Assembly: GCF_943192895.1 (NCBI RefSeq)
Contig: NZ_CALPCB010000001.1
Span: 186,001 to 250,000 of the forward strand
DNA from: Veillonella_A intestinalis
GTDB taxonomy: Bacteria; Bacillota; Negativicutes; Veillonellales; Veillonellaceae
Direction of reading: 5' to 3'
DNA length: 64,000 nt
The translations under genes were made by a program, and so were the position numbers. Below are positions 25,167 to 33,644 of the stretch, one piece after another. Each line of letters starts with the position of its first letter. The first letter of the stretch is position 1. The notes under the pieces are model-generated. The model saw only the letters and a program-made list of their open reading frames with translations, made no database searches and was not told the origin of the DNA.

Positions 25167-26444
25167 ATGAGCAACAACAAACAGTACAAATTCGAAACAA
25201 TTCAATTACATGAAGGTCAAGTTGTTGATGAGACAGGGGCTCGTGCAGTACCTATCCATCAAACTACAAGTTATGTCTTTAAAGATGCTCAGCAAGCAGC
25301 TGACCGCTTTGCTCTACGTGATCCAGGCGCTATTTATTCTCGCCTTGGTACACCAACGAATGATGTGCTTGAAAAACGTGTAGCTGCTTTAGAAGGTGGG
25401 GCTGGCGCTTTATCAGTAGGTTCTGGTTCAGCGGCGATTACCTATGCTATTCAAAATGTGGCTGGTACAGGGGACAACATTATTGCAGCCTCTACTTTAT
25501 ATGGTGGTACTTATAATCTATTTAGTGCAACCTTGCCACGCTTTGGCATTACCACTAAGTTTGTTGATCCTGATGATTTAGCTGGATATGAAGCAGCTAT
25601 TGATGAGAATACTAAAGCTATTTATATTGAATCGATTGGTAATCCTAATATTAATCTAATTGACATTCAAGCAGTAGCTGATATTGCACATAAACATGGC
25701 ATTATTCTTATTGTAGACAATACCTTTGGTACACCTTATTTAATTCGTCCTATTGAACATGGTGCTGATGTGGTGGTTCACTCTGCCACTAAATTCCTAG
25801 GCGGTCATGGTACAACTATTGCTGGGGTTATTGTAGAAAGTGGTACTTTTGATTATAAAGCGAGTGGTCGTTATCCTGATTTTGTAGCTGGGGATGTACA
25901 TTATAATGGCCTTGTATATGGTGATTTACCAATTCCGTTTACTGTGAAGGTACGTGCTCAATTGCTTCGTGATACAGGGGCCACATTAACACCATTAGCA
26001 GCGTGGTTAATTCTTCAAGGGATTGAAACATTATCGCTCCGTGTAGAACGACATGTAGCCAATACGCGCAAAATTATTGATTTCCTTGTTAATCATCCGA
26101 AAGTAGCTTGGGTTAATTATCCTGAATTAAAGGATAGTAAGTATAAAGCATTGGCTGATAAATACTATCCAAAAGGAGTTGGCTCTATTTTTACCTTTGG
26201 CATTAAAGGTGGTAAAGCGGAAGGCATTAAATTTGTAGATGAACTTCAGATTTTCTCTAATTTGGCAAATGTAGGGGATGCTAAATCCTTAGTCATTCAC
26301 CCATCCAGTACAACTCATGCACAGCTTAATGAAGAGGAACAAAAAGCGGCAGGGGTAACGCCAGACATGATTCGTATTTCTGTAGGGATTGAAAATGTGG
26401 AGGACTTAATCGATGACTTGGCACAAGCTTTGGAACACGTATAA
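25167..26444 (+). CDS. metY: O-acetylhomoserine aminocarboxypropyltransferase (sulfhydrylase)
   Basis: A PLP enzyme that makes homocysteine from O-acetylhomoserine and sulfide. 425 residues, the usual length for the OAH/OAS sulfhydrylase branch of the Cys/Met metabolism family. It contains the N-terminal Tyr-rich region TSYVFKDAQQAADRF, the cofactor lysine in HSATKFLGGHG near residue 210, the DNTFGTPYL motif near 185 and the C-terminal HPSSTTHAQL. A strong site, AAAGGAGAG, precedes the start. With metA it forms the direct sulfhydrylation route to methionine. Confidence 0.93.
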   Translation: MSNNKQYKFETIQLHEGQVVDETGARAVPIHQTTSYVFKDAQQAADRFALRDPGAIYSRLGTPTNDVLEKRVAALEGGAGALSVGSGSAAITYAIQNVAGTGDNIIAASTLYGGTYNLFSATLPRFGITTKFVDPDDLAGYEAAIDENTKAIYIESIGNPNINLIDIQAVADIAHKHGIILIVDNTFGTPYLIRPIEHGADVVVHSATKFLGGHGTTIAGVIVESGTFDYKASGRYPDFVAGDVHYNGLVYGDLPIPFTVKVRAQLLRDTGATLTPLAAWLILQGIETLSLRVERHVANTRKIIDFLVNHPKVAWVNYPELKDSKYKALADKYYPKGVGSIFTFGIKGGKAEGIKFVDELQIFSNLANVGDAKSLVIHPSSTTHAQLNEEEQKAAGVTPDMIRISVGIENVEDLIDDLAQALEHV

Positions 26445-26512
26445 AGAGATAAAAACTATTAAGAATCCATATGCATATACAGAGTATTGGTGGTATTAAT
26501 TAATAGATTGAT

Positions 26513-26565
26513 AAAAGGCTGTAACAACATGGGGATACTATCCTTAGGTTGTTACAGCCTTTTTA
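26513..26565. terminator. Bidirectional terminator between metY and the MerR remnant
   Basis: AAAAGGCTGTAACAAC (26513-26528) pairs exactly with GTTGTTACAGCCTTTT (26548-26563); T runs on both strands allow use by the convergent genes. Confidence 0.85.
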
Positions 26566-26580
26566 ATAGGCAATATTTAA

Positions 26581-27412
26581 TTATACTTTTTTTCTAATCG
26601 GCATTTCTAAGAGGCAAAAATCTACATCTTGATTACCGTCATAAAGGGTAGTATCTAATAGGCAGGTATCGATACTTCCGCCAGCTAATTCATAGCCTTC
26701 TTGAGTGAGCCAGTCGTACAAGTATTCTATGTGTTTTGTTTCATAAGGCATGCCATATTTATAAAGACAAGCATATAGTCCGGCGGGCAAAGTGGCGGTA
26801 CGCAGTTGCGGCAAATCCATAAGGGGGACGAAGATACAACTGCCGGCCCCTTCTAAGGGTTGGCCTTTGATTATGCTGTCTTTTGGGAAATATGAACCGA
26901 AGCCAGCGGACGGTAGTAGTTGTCCTTTAAATAATTCGTGCCATAAATTGACCAGTGTTAAACTTAAGTTTTCGCGACTAATCGGTTTAATATATTCTTT
27001 GTAAATAATTTGATGTTCACTTCGTTTAGTTATGAACGGCGTATGTACAGATTGACTTGTTACTTCGCGAGCATCTTCCAGTAAATTAATTTGTTGGCTT
27101 ATACGCTGTTCAATAATTTGTAAATTAGCAATTTCTTCGGCTATATGAGTTCGATGTTTTTGTAGTAAAGCTAGTGTATTGTCTAATTTATTATCCTGCA
27201 CACAATCAGCAATATCTTTTAAACTAATGCCCAAGTTTTTTTAAAAAGTCAATTTTTCTCATAAAGGGAATTTGCTGTTTGCTATAGTAGCGAAAGCCAC
27301 GATTATTAGTATATATTGGCTTAAAAAGGCCAATCTTATCATAATGGATTAAGGTTTGTCGGCTCATGCCGTGTAGTTTAGCCATTTCACTGATCGAAAT
27401 TAACTCTTTCAT
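26581..27412 (-). pseudogene. MerR-family regulator with effector-binding domain, frameshifted
   Basis: Two overlapping frames together encode one MerR protein. The first (start 27412, MKELISISEMAK) has a complete winged helix (RQTLIHYDKIGLFKP, RGFRYYS) and stops after FLKKLGH. The second continues the family sequence without loss (GISLKDIADCVQD), then a coiled coil, then a GyrI-like effector domain (about 27020-26581, ending MPIRKKV). Removing one base restores LKKLGISLKDI or LKNLGISLKDI. The break is at or next to a 7-A run (27236-27242 on this strand). Possibilities are a real mutation, slippage-based switching, programmed shift or sequencing error. The start has GGAG upstream. Confidence 0.85.
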
Positions 27413-27461
27413 AATACGCTCCAACAGTAATTTTGATAGTTTTTATCATGAACTTAGTGTA

Positions 27462-27482
27462 AGTATAATACTATATTATACT
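27462..27482. promoter_or_regulatory. Perfect 21-bp palindrome between the two MerR genes
   Basis: AGTATAATA-CTA-TATTATACT: two perfect 9-bp arms about a 3-bp centre, in the 216-bp divergent region. MerR proteins bind such dyads within promoters. It includes TATAAT on both strands, so it could overlap both promoters. Confidence 0.6.
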
Positions 27483-27628
27483 ACTGTATGATAGGTATAC
27501 AGCAAATAGAAGGAAGATAGTCTTTTAGAAAGATAGACTTGACTTGGAGTCTACTTCAAGTATTACAATAGATAACAAATAGATGTTGAAATGAAGTCAG
27601 TTTAAAATAGGCATAAGGAGATGATATA

Positions 27629-28033
27629 GTGACAATTAAAGAAGTAGCCGAGCAATTTGATATTACAACAGATACATTGCGGTATTATGAACGCATTGGT
27701 TTAATTCCCGCCGTACCACGCACCGCATCAGGGATTCGTGATTTTGATGAAATTACAGTAAAATGGCTTGAATTTGTCCTCTGTTTTAAAAAAGCCGGAG
27801 TTCCATTAGAGAGCATTGTTGAATATGTTAAATTGGCTATTGAAGGGGATCATACCCAAGAAGCTCGGCGCGATATTTTGGTGGAAACGAGGGAACAGTT
27901 ATTAGAAAAATTCCACGAAATTCAAGAATGTTTGAAAGTATTAGATTATAAAATTGATGTTGTATATAAAGACTGCAATCAAGCAACGGCTAAATTAGTG
28001 GATGATTGGAAAGCAACACAGGAAAATGAATAA
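27629..28033 (+). CDS. MerR-family transcriptional regulator
   Basis: A 134-residue regulator: N-terminal MerR winged helix (TIKEVAEQFDITTDTLRYYERIGLIP, residues 2-27) and a C-terminal dimerisation coiled coil (about 75-120). No Cys pair of the metal-sensing type; one Cys (DCNQA) near residue 116. The short form resembles the AdhR/NmlR group that responds to aldehydes or electrophiles. The start is GTG with AAGGAG 8 bases upstream; no in-frame ATG is available. The convergent flavin reductase gene could be functionally linked (inference). Confidence 0.85.
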   Translation: MTIKEVAEQFDITTDTLRYYERIGLIPAVPRTASGIRDFDEITVKWLEFVLCFKKAGVPLESIVEYVKLAIEGDHTQEARRDILVETREQLLEKFHEIQECLKVLDYKIDVVYKDCNQATAKLVDDWKATQENE

Positions 28034-28074
28034 AACTTTATTCTGTTGATAAAAAATAGCGGGATAGTATAAAA

Positions 28075-28150
28075 GAAAACAGGCGCAACCTTTTTTATTA
28101 CTATGTATAAGATACATTAAGTAAGTACATAAAGATTGCGCCTGTTTTTT
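28075..28150. terminator. Bidirectional terminator between MerR and flavin reductase genes
   Basis: AAAACAGGCGCAA (28077-28089) pairs exactly with TTGCGCCTGTTTT (28136-28148), with a long 46-base loop, and T runs on both strands. Confidence 0.75.
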
Positions 28151-28161
28151 AGTTTTGTATC

Positions 28162-28677
28162 TTAGTCTTTAACAAGAACTTTGGTGATTTCACCAACATA
28201 CATATCGTGGAAATCACGTTCAGGATAAGTGTCTTCCATCACCTTTTTGTCAATGAAACCTTCTTCAATAATAGGGGCTCTATAAATTTTGCGGCAAACA
28301 AGCACTAAATCTGCCTCGCCGAAATAGGTATGGTCGCCGTCAAATACAGGTGTCAAACCGGCTTTAGCAACTTTATCTTCGTCACGGCCTGAGTGAGTCC
28401 CTAAGTAAGCTAACTCCCGTTTATATTCTTTCGTAAAGAATGAGAGGGTAAACTCGCCTTCACGGTCAATGAATTCTTTGGTGTATCGTTGCGGACGCAC
28501 ATATACAATGGCTGTAGGTAAGCCGTTATTATGAGCCCAAAGCGCGCCTAGATGCCCCCAACTAGCGGTCATAGTATTATATCCGCGTTCTTCATTACCA
28601 GCTGTAATTAATAACCAGTCTTTGGCAATTAATGTCATAGGATTTAAGTTTAATTCACTTACTGCTATTTCTTTCAT
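28162..28677 (-). CDS. Flavin reductase family protein
   Basis: A 171-residue split-barrel FMN-binding protein. Family motifs include PMTLIAKDWLLITAG at the start, NTMTASWGHLGALW near residue 35 and AIVYVRPQRYT near 55. Likely moves electrons between NAD(P)H and flavin or acts as an oxidative-stress or redox protein; no partner oxygenase is nearby. AAGGA precedes the ATG and a TATAAT-like -10 lies at 28710-28715 on this strand. A decayed HxlR regulator gene lies just upstream in the opposite direction. Confidence 0.85.
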   Translation of the reverse strand: MKEIAVSELNLNPMTLIAKDWLLITAGNEERGYNTMTASWGHLGALWAHNNGLPTAIVYVRPQRYTKEFIDREGEFTLSFFTKEYKRELAYLGTHSGRDEDKVAKAGLTPVFDGDHTYFGEADLVLVCRKIYRAPIIEEGFIDKKVMEDTYPERDFHDMYVGEITKVLVKD

Positions 28678-28734
28678 AGTTGATGTCCTTTCTTAATTTA
28701 CTTTGTTTAATTATATATTGATTAATAAGAATGA

Positions 28735-28890
28735 GTTGTATATAGCTTGACAGAACGAGGTTGTAGTTTACGGCATATATTGGAAAAAATGTCTGATTGG
28801 GGTACCAATTTAATTGAAGAACGTCGTAAAGATGGTGAAACCATTCAAATTCTTGTTCCAGATGATACAGGTTTTAGAACCAAGGATTAA
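28735..28890 (+). pseudogene. C-terminal remnant of an HxlR-family regulator
   Basis: The open frame 28735-28890 reads VVYSLTERGCSLRHILEKMSDWG... and ends FRTKD then TAA. This is the typical end of HxlR/YodB-type winged-helix repressors, where YSLTERGRSL...LEALxxWG closes the domain. The N-terminal 60 or so residues, including the recognition helix, are missing; TGA closes the frame at 28732-28734, and no start or ribosome site is present. It lies in the 410-bp gap 28678-29087, divergent from the flavin reductase gene, the usual place for its regulator. Confidence 0.8.
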
Positions 28891-28989
28891 TAAAAATTTG
28901 TTAGTTCGGATCCTTTGTGCTGGGAAGCATTGTAATAGGATTTAAACTAATAAGAAAAACGTAAAACAAAAAAATGAAAAAAAGAAAAA

Positions 28990-29060
28990 ATGAAAAAAGA
29001 CAGTCCCTTGAAACGACCATTGCTACATGTTAGCTCTGGGCGTAAAAGGGACTGTCTTGT
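28990..29060 (-). terminator. Terminator of the dipeptidase gene
   Basis: AAGACAGTCCCTT (28997-29009) pairs with AAGGGACTGTCTT (29046-29058) around a 36-base loop. On the minus strand it is followed by a T-rich stretch, so it ends the gene at 29088-30524. Confidence 0.75.
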
Positions 29061-29087
29061 CTTTTATGTGTCAGTGCATTAAAAGAC

Positions 29088-30524
29088 TTATTTCAATTCT
29101 TTCAACAACACTTTTAAATATTCATAGATATGTTCTACTGATGGTAAATGTAACCGTTCTTGAGGGGTATGGGCATGGGTAATTGTTGGGCCAAAACTAA
29201 TCATCTGTGTTTTAGGCATAACAGCTTTTAAGAGACCACATTCAAGGCCTGCATGAATGGCGGTTACAGTTGGTTTTTCACCAGTTACTTTTTCATAAAT
29301 GGCAGTAGCTTGTTCTTCTAATGGGCTACCTGGTTCATATTCCCATGCTGGATAAGCGCCAGCAATTTTGACAGGTAAACCAAGGGTGCTAGCTAATAAT
29401 TGGATTTTCTTTGTTAAGAAATCTAAGGAGCTAGCTGATAAGCTACGAATGGAAATGAGCAAATGAATATTATGCTCCAATTCTTCTACAATGGCTACAT
29501 TGTTACTTGTTTCTACTAATCCTTTTAAGGAATGATTCATAGCGAATACACCATTAGGTGCTAAGTATAAGAAGGTTAATAAGGATTCTGCTGTATCACC
29601 ACCGTATACAGTGTCTGGTAAGTCTGCATCACTAATGAGAATATCGATATTTTCATCCTGTGGTGTATACTCACTGCGATAGGATTTTATTTTAGATTGA
29701 ATCCAAGCCATTACTGGTTTAACATCGGCTTCTTTTAATAAAATAGTAGCGGAACCTACACGAGGAATGGCATTGTGTTTAGTGCCACCAGTGAAGGAGG
29801 CTAATTGGAAGTTGTATTGACCAGCTAATTCATAAAGTAGACGACCAAGAATTTGATTGCCATTAGCTCGTTCTTTATGAATTTCAATGCCAGAGTGGCC
29901 CCCTAAAAAGCCGTTAAGGGTTAATTTGAGTGCTTTAGTGAATTGGGAATCGCGATTATCTCGTAAACGTGGAATTTCTACATCTACACGGCAACCACCG
30001 GCACAACTAACAACAAATTCGCCTTCTACTTCAGTATCAATGTTTAATAAATATTGACCGTGAGTTTGTCCTTCTTTGATTGCTAGGGCCCCGTCCATAC
30101 CAGTTTCTTCTGCTGTTGTGAAAAGACATTCTAATGGGCCGTGAGCAATGCTATCAGAGTCTAAAATGGCTAAGGACATAGCGACAGCAATACCATTATC
30201 AGCGCCTAAGGTTGTTTCATTGGCATGAAGCCATTCACCATCGACGATATATTCAATCGGATCTTTTGTAAAGTCGTGGGTAGAGGTTTCACTTTTTTCA
30301 CAAACCATATCCATATGGCCTTGAAGGATTACACTTGGGCGATCTTCGTAGCCTGGTGTTGCTGGTTTACGAATAATTACATTGTACGCCTCGTCTTGAT
30401 TCACTTCGAGTTGACGGTCTTTGGCAAATTGTGCGAGCCAATCACTAACCGCTTTTTCGTTGCCGGAGCCGCGAGGGATTTGATTCATAGCTTTAAAAAA
30501 TTCTAATACTTTTGTTGCACTCAT
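29088..30524 (-). CDS. pepD: Aminoacyl-histidine dipeptidase (PepD family)
   Basis: A cytoplasmic zinc peptidase that cleaves beta-alanyl-histidine and other dipeptides. 478 residues, normal for M20 family C. Metal ligands are visible in LQGHMDMVCE (His near residue 76), TTLGADNGIAVAM (Asp near 114), and the catalytic pair in FTTAEETGMDGA near 144; the C-terminal FGPTITHAHTPQE contains the last zinc His. I start at 30524 (MSATKV) because GAGGTG is well placed upstream; the longest frame begins 11 codons earlier. Confidence 0.93.
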   Translation of the reverse strand: MSATKVLEFFKAMNQIPRGSGNEKAVSDWLAQFAKDRQLEVNQDEAYNVIIRKPATPGYEDRPSVILQGHMDMVCEKSETSTHDFTKDPIEYIVDGEWLHANETTLGADNGIAVAMSLAILDSDSIAHGPLECLFTTAEETGMDGALAIKEGQTHGQYLLNIDTEVEGEFVVSCAGGCRVDVEIPRLRDNRDSQFTKALKLTLNGFLGGHSGIEIHKERANGNQILGRLLYELAGQYNFQLASFTGGTKHNAIPRVGSATILLKEADVKPVMAWIQSKIKSYRSEYTPQDENIDILISDADLPDTVYGGDTAESLLTFLYLAPNGVFAMNHSLKGLVETSNNVAIVEELEHNIHLLISIRSLSASSLDFLTKKIQLLASTLGLPVKIAGAYPAWEYEPGSPLEEQATAIYEKVTGEKPTVTAIHAGLECGLLKAVMPKTQMISFGPTITHAHTPQERLHLPSVEHIYEYLKVLLKELK

Positions 30525-30688
30525 AGTTACACCTCGTTTTTTAAATAGGGTTAACAATTTGTTTTACAATATTTTCATACTTTAATAGTATCATATTTAC
30601 GAGAATTTGTAATAAAAATCTTGCATAGTTTATATGATAGCGCTAGGAGAAAAATCCTCTCTTTCCATAGCCAGTAGGAAGTAATCTT

Positions 30689-30697
30689 TGTTATAAT
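30689..30697 (+). promoter_or_regulatory. Extended -10 promoter of the asparaginase gene
   Basis: TGTTATAAT, an extended -10, lies 39 bp before the asparaginase start; the ribosome site AGAGGAGG follows it. Confidence 0.5.
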
Positions 30698-30735
30698 AGA
30701 TATGAAAAAACTGTAAACATAGAGGAGGTTACGCT

Positions 30736-31719
30736 ATGGTCTATGACAAAAAAATTGTTGTCATTGGAACTGGAGGTACTATTGCAGGACAAAGTTCGGC
30801 TGCCGAAGATTTAACGGGCTATCAGGCTGGTGAATTGAGTATTGACCAAGTATTAGCAACAGTACCTGGTGTAGAAGGCTATGGGCCTTTTGAAAGCCAT
30901 CAACTGTGTAATATAGATAGTTCTGATATGACAATTGCTATATGGTCGGAGCTCTCACGCAAGGTGCAGACTTATGTGGAACGAGATGATGTGGCTGCTG
31001 TGGTAATTACTCATGGCACTGACACATTAGAAGAAGGGGCGTATTTTCTACATTTGACAGTACGGACGGAGAAGCCCATTGTTATGGTGGGGGCTATGCG
31101 CCCCGCCACTGCCATTAGTGCAGACGGACCTTTAAATTTATTGCAAGCTGTGCAGGTTGCCCGTTCATCTCAAGCACAAGGACAGGGCGTGCTTGTTACT
31201 TTAAATGGGACGATTAATTGTGCTCGTGATGTAGTGAAGCAACATACAACCGATGTCGATGCTTTTGGTAATGCCTTTTTTGGTCATTTAGGTTTTGTGC
31301 AAGCTGGGGAGGCTCATTTTTATTATCAGTCATTGCGTACACATACCTTACACAGTGAATTTGCCCCACTAACTGCGGAGCCTTTACCTAAAGTAGTATT
31401 ACTTACTTTGTATGGTGGTGTAGATCCAGAGTTAATTCACTATGTACTACAAGGAAAGCCCCGCGGGTTGGTAATCGCAGGGCTTGGTCATGGCATTTTG
31501 CCTAAAAAAATTCAGCAAATTGTAGAACACAGTGATATTCCTATTGTTCGAGCTTCACGCACGGGTAGTGGCATGGTATCAGCCATGGCAAGTGATAGTC
31601 GGGATGGCTTTATTGTGAGCGATACCTTAACACCATCGAAAGCGCGTTTATTATTGATGTTAGGTTTGACGAAAACCTCAGATCGAAAGCAGTTACAACG
31701 TTATTTTCACGAATATTAA
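30736..31719 (+). CDS. L-asparaginase
   Basis: Hydrolyses asparagine to aspartate and ammonia. 327 residues with both active-site threonine motifs: GTGGTIAG (11-18) and HGTDTLEE (93-100); VGAMRPATAISADGP follows near residue 118. There is no signal peptide, so it is cytoplasmic, although the sequence is closer in look to the AnsB/type II fold group. Aspartate can be converted to fumarate and succinate, linking to the menaquinone genes later in the window (inference). It converges with the CbiZ gene 10 bp away. Confidence 0.92.
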   Translation: MVYDKKIVVIGTGGTIAGQSSAAEDLTGYQAGELSIDQVLATVPGVEGYGPFESHQLCNIDSSDMTIAIWSELSRKVQTYVERDDVAAVVITHGTDTLEEGAYFLHLTVRTEKPIVMVGAMRPATAISADGPLNLLQAVQVARSSQAQGQGVLVTLNGTINCARDVVKQHTTDVDAFGNAFFGHLGFVQAGEAHFYYQSLRTHTLHSEFAPLTAEPLPKVVLLTLYGGVDPELIHYVLQGKPRGLVIAGLGHGILPKKIQQIVEHSDIPIVRASRTGSGMVSAMASDSRDGFIVSDTLTPSKARLLLMLGLTKTSDRKQLQRYFHEY

Positions 31720-31729
31720 TTCTTGCTTG

Positions 31730-32497
31730 TTATTGATTTATAAGAGCACGTTCATGCTCAGCTTTCCGTTCAATGTTCTCAAAAGCCCGTGCCATAGCGA
31801 GACGCACGCATTTGGCTAAGGTGTCGCCAAAGAGCGAATAGGTGCCAGAGTCAGTTAATACATCCCCATTGGTATCGATAGTAAGAATGACACCATCAGT
31901 AGCCGTACCAGTGGCATAGGCACCACTAATTAGACTTTTAATTTCTGCGTCTCTAAAGGCTGCACTTTTAGCTTCTGTAATGGTAATCAAAGCTTTGGTT
32001 AAAGCACCATCAGTAAGGGCTTTGTTGGTGAACACTAGTAAATTGATGGTGCCCGGTTGATGGAATTCACCATCTTTTTCTTCGTAGTAGAAGCCATCTC
32101 CGGCACAGTGAGCAGTAGCTTCAAAGCCGGCGGTTGCAATCGTTTCAACAATTACATCGCCTGCCGTTACTTGGGCATAGACATGAAATTCCATAGTGGC
32201 ACTGGTAATAAGGCCCGTGCAAAAGTTTAAGGGATAATCTTCTTGCTCAAATTCAGCGCTTAAATAGCCTGCCGCAGAACCGCCAGGTAATTCCTTTTCT
32301 GTATTCACAAAGAAGGGTAAATTTTGATTGCGAATGGCCATTATGTGATGAAGGCCACCGTTTAATGGTCCTGTGCTGAGGCTATAACGAACTTCGTCAA
32401 AAGCGACAACAATGGACGTATTATTTACGGTTACTTGACCACCAACCGCTAAGTGCGCAGGCACTTGGTAAGGGTTATTAACAGGATGTTTAGTCAT
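31730..32497 (-). CDS. cbiZ: Adenosylcobinamide amidohydrolase (CbiZ family)
   Basis: Salvages incomplete corrinoids by removing the side chain of adenosylcobinamide so it can be rebuilt into cobalamin. 255 residues. The family is recognised by LSTGPLNGGLHHIM near residue 40, the loop SGAYATGTATDGVIL near 190-204 and SGTYSLFGDTLAKCVRLAM near 216-234. No other corrinoid genes are in the window and I found no cobalamin riboswitch upstream. Veillonella uses B12-dependent methylmalonyl-CoA mutase, which gives a need for salvage (established knowledge plus inference). Confidence 0.8.
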   Translation of the reverse strand: MTKHPVNNPYQVPAHLAVGGQVTVNNTSIVVAFDEVRYSLSTGPLNGGLHHIMAIRNQNLPFFVNTEKELPGGSAAGYLSAEFEQEDYPLNFCTGLITSATMEFHVYAQVTAGDVIVETIATAGFEATAHCAGDGFYYEEKDGEFHQPGTINLLVFTNKALTDGALTKALITITEAKSAAFRDAEIKSLISGAYATGTATDGVILTIDTNGDVLTDSGTYSLFGDTLAKCVRLAMARAFENIERKAEHERALINQ

Positions 32498-32711
32498 AGG
32501 AACTCCGATTCATGATACATTCGTATAGATAGTATATACTGAGGTATGCATACATTTTAAATGCAAGTAAAAGGGCTTTTTGTTAGCCTATTAATATATC
32601 TTAGCATATTGTTATCATATATGCTTTTTTAGTTTTTGTCATCATTGTTTTATGTTAATTCTGTGTAAGTGTCATCCTTGATGGGGCTTATATGGGGAGA
32701 GAGGAGTTTGT

Positions 32712-33632
32712 ATGTTATTAGCTAGTGCAACAACTGAGTCTGTATCGACTACGGTAAAAACACAAGTGGCAGATAGTGTAAGTTATTTAGATAAATTGAT
32801 AGACTTTTTTTTAGACCATGGTCCTAGTATCATTGTCGCTATTCTTATATTTTTAGTGGGTATGTATATTGCACGTTTTATTCGTGATGTGGCGATGCGC
32901 ATGATGACACGTGCTAATTATGACCACACAGTTATTTCCTTTGTAAGCCAAATTATTTACTATGGAATTCTAGCGATTGTTTTATTAACAGCTTTAAACT
33001 CGGCAGGGTTCCCAACAAATTCGTTATTGGCCGCCTTTGGTGCCTTTGGTTTAGCCATTGGCCTTTCTTTACAAAACAATCTATCAAACTTTGCATCGGG
33101 TTTATTAATTCTGATTTTTAAGCCATTTAAAGCAGGGGACTTTATTACAGTAGGGGAAATTTCAGGGACAGTACGAAGCATTCAATTTATGAATACTACG
33201 ATTATGACTAAGGAAATGCGTACTGTATTTATTCCTAATTCTATGTTAACGTCTCAGCAAGTTACTAATAGTACATATTATGAAACGAGAGTGGTTCCTT
33301 TTGTCTTTGACATAGGCTATAATAACAACCACCATCAAGCAATTGAAGTGATTAAAGAAATTATGCAAAATGATGAGCGCATAGTAAACCGAGAAACTGT
33401 TGAGATTGGTATTAGTGAATTTGGAGAGAACTCCGTTCGCATTTCTGCATATCCTGTTGTAAAAAATGGTGATTATATGGCTGTTTTTTATGACACTATG
33501 TCATCGGTGAAAGATCGCTTTGATGAAGAAGGTATTGATATTCCATATCCACAACGAGTAGTGCATGTGCAGCGCAGTGGGATGGATGAAGGGGCTAAGC
33601 CTTTAGGTGATATGAGTCAGTATATGAAATAA
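32712..33632 (+). CDS. mscS: Small-conductance mechanosensitive channel (MscS)
   Basis: A 306-residue MscS-type channel that releases solutes on hypo-osmotic shock. Three membrane helices lie within residues 35-140; the pore helix is Gly/Ala-rich (LLAAFGAFGLAIGLSLQNNLSNFASG). The beta domain follows (FKAGDFITVGEISGTV), then a mixed C-terminal domain. It is the first gene of an apparent operon with a carboxypeptidase and a nucleotidase. The ribosome site is GAGAGAGGAG. Confidence 0.92.
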   Translation: MLLASATTESVSTTVKTQVADSVSYLDKLIDFFLDHGPSIIVAILIFLVGMYIARFIRDVAMRMMTRANYDHTVISFVSQIIYYGILAIVLLTALNSAGFPTNSLLAAFGAFGLAIGLSLQNNLSNFASGLLILIFKPFKAGDFITVGEISGTVRSIQFMNTTIMTKEMRTVFIPNSMLTSQQVTNSTYYETRVVPFVFDIGYNNNHHQAIEVIKEIMQNDERIVNRETVEIGISEFGENSVRISAYPVVKNGDYMAVFYDTMSSVKDRFDEEGIDIPYPQRVVHVQRSGMDEGAKPLGDMSQYMK

Positions 33633-33644
33633 GGATTTAATAGC

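Noticed and set aside
24965..25189. 74-codon minus-strand frame with Phe/Tyr/Ile repeats
   Set aside because: It is the complement of the A-rich tandem repeat and has no gene features.
32498..32711. Cobalamin riboswitch before cbiZ
   Set aside because: No B12-box-like sequence is seen on the minus strand.
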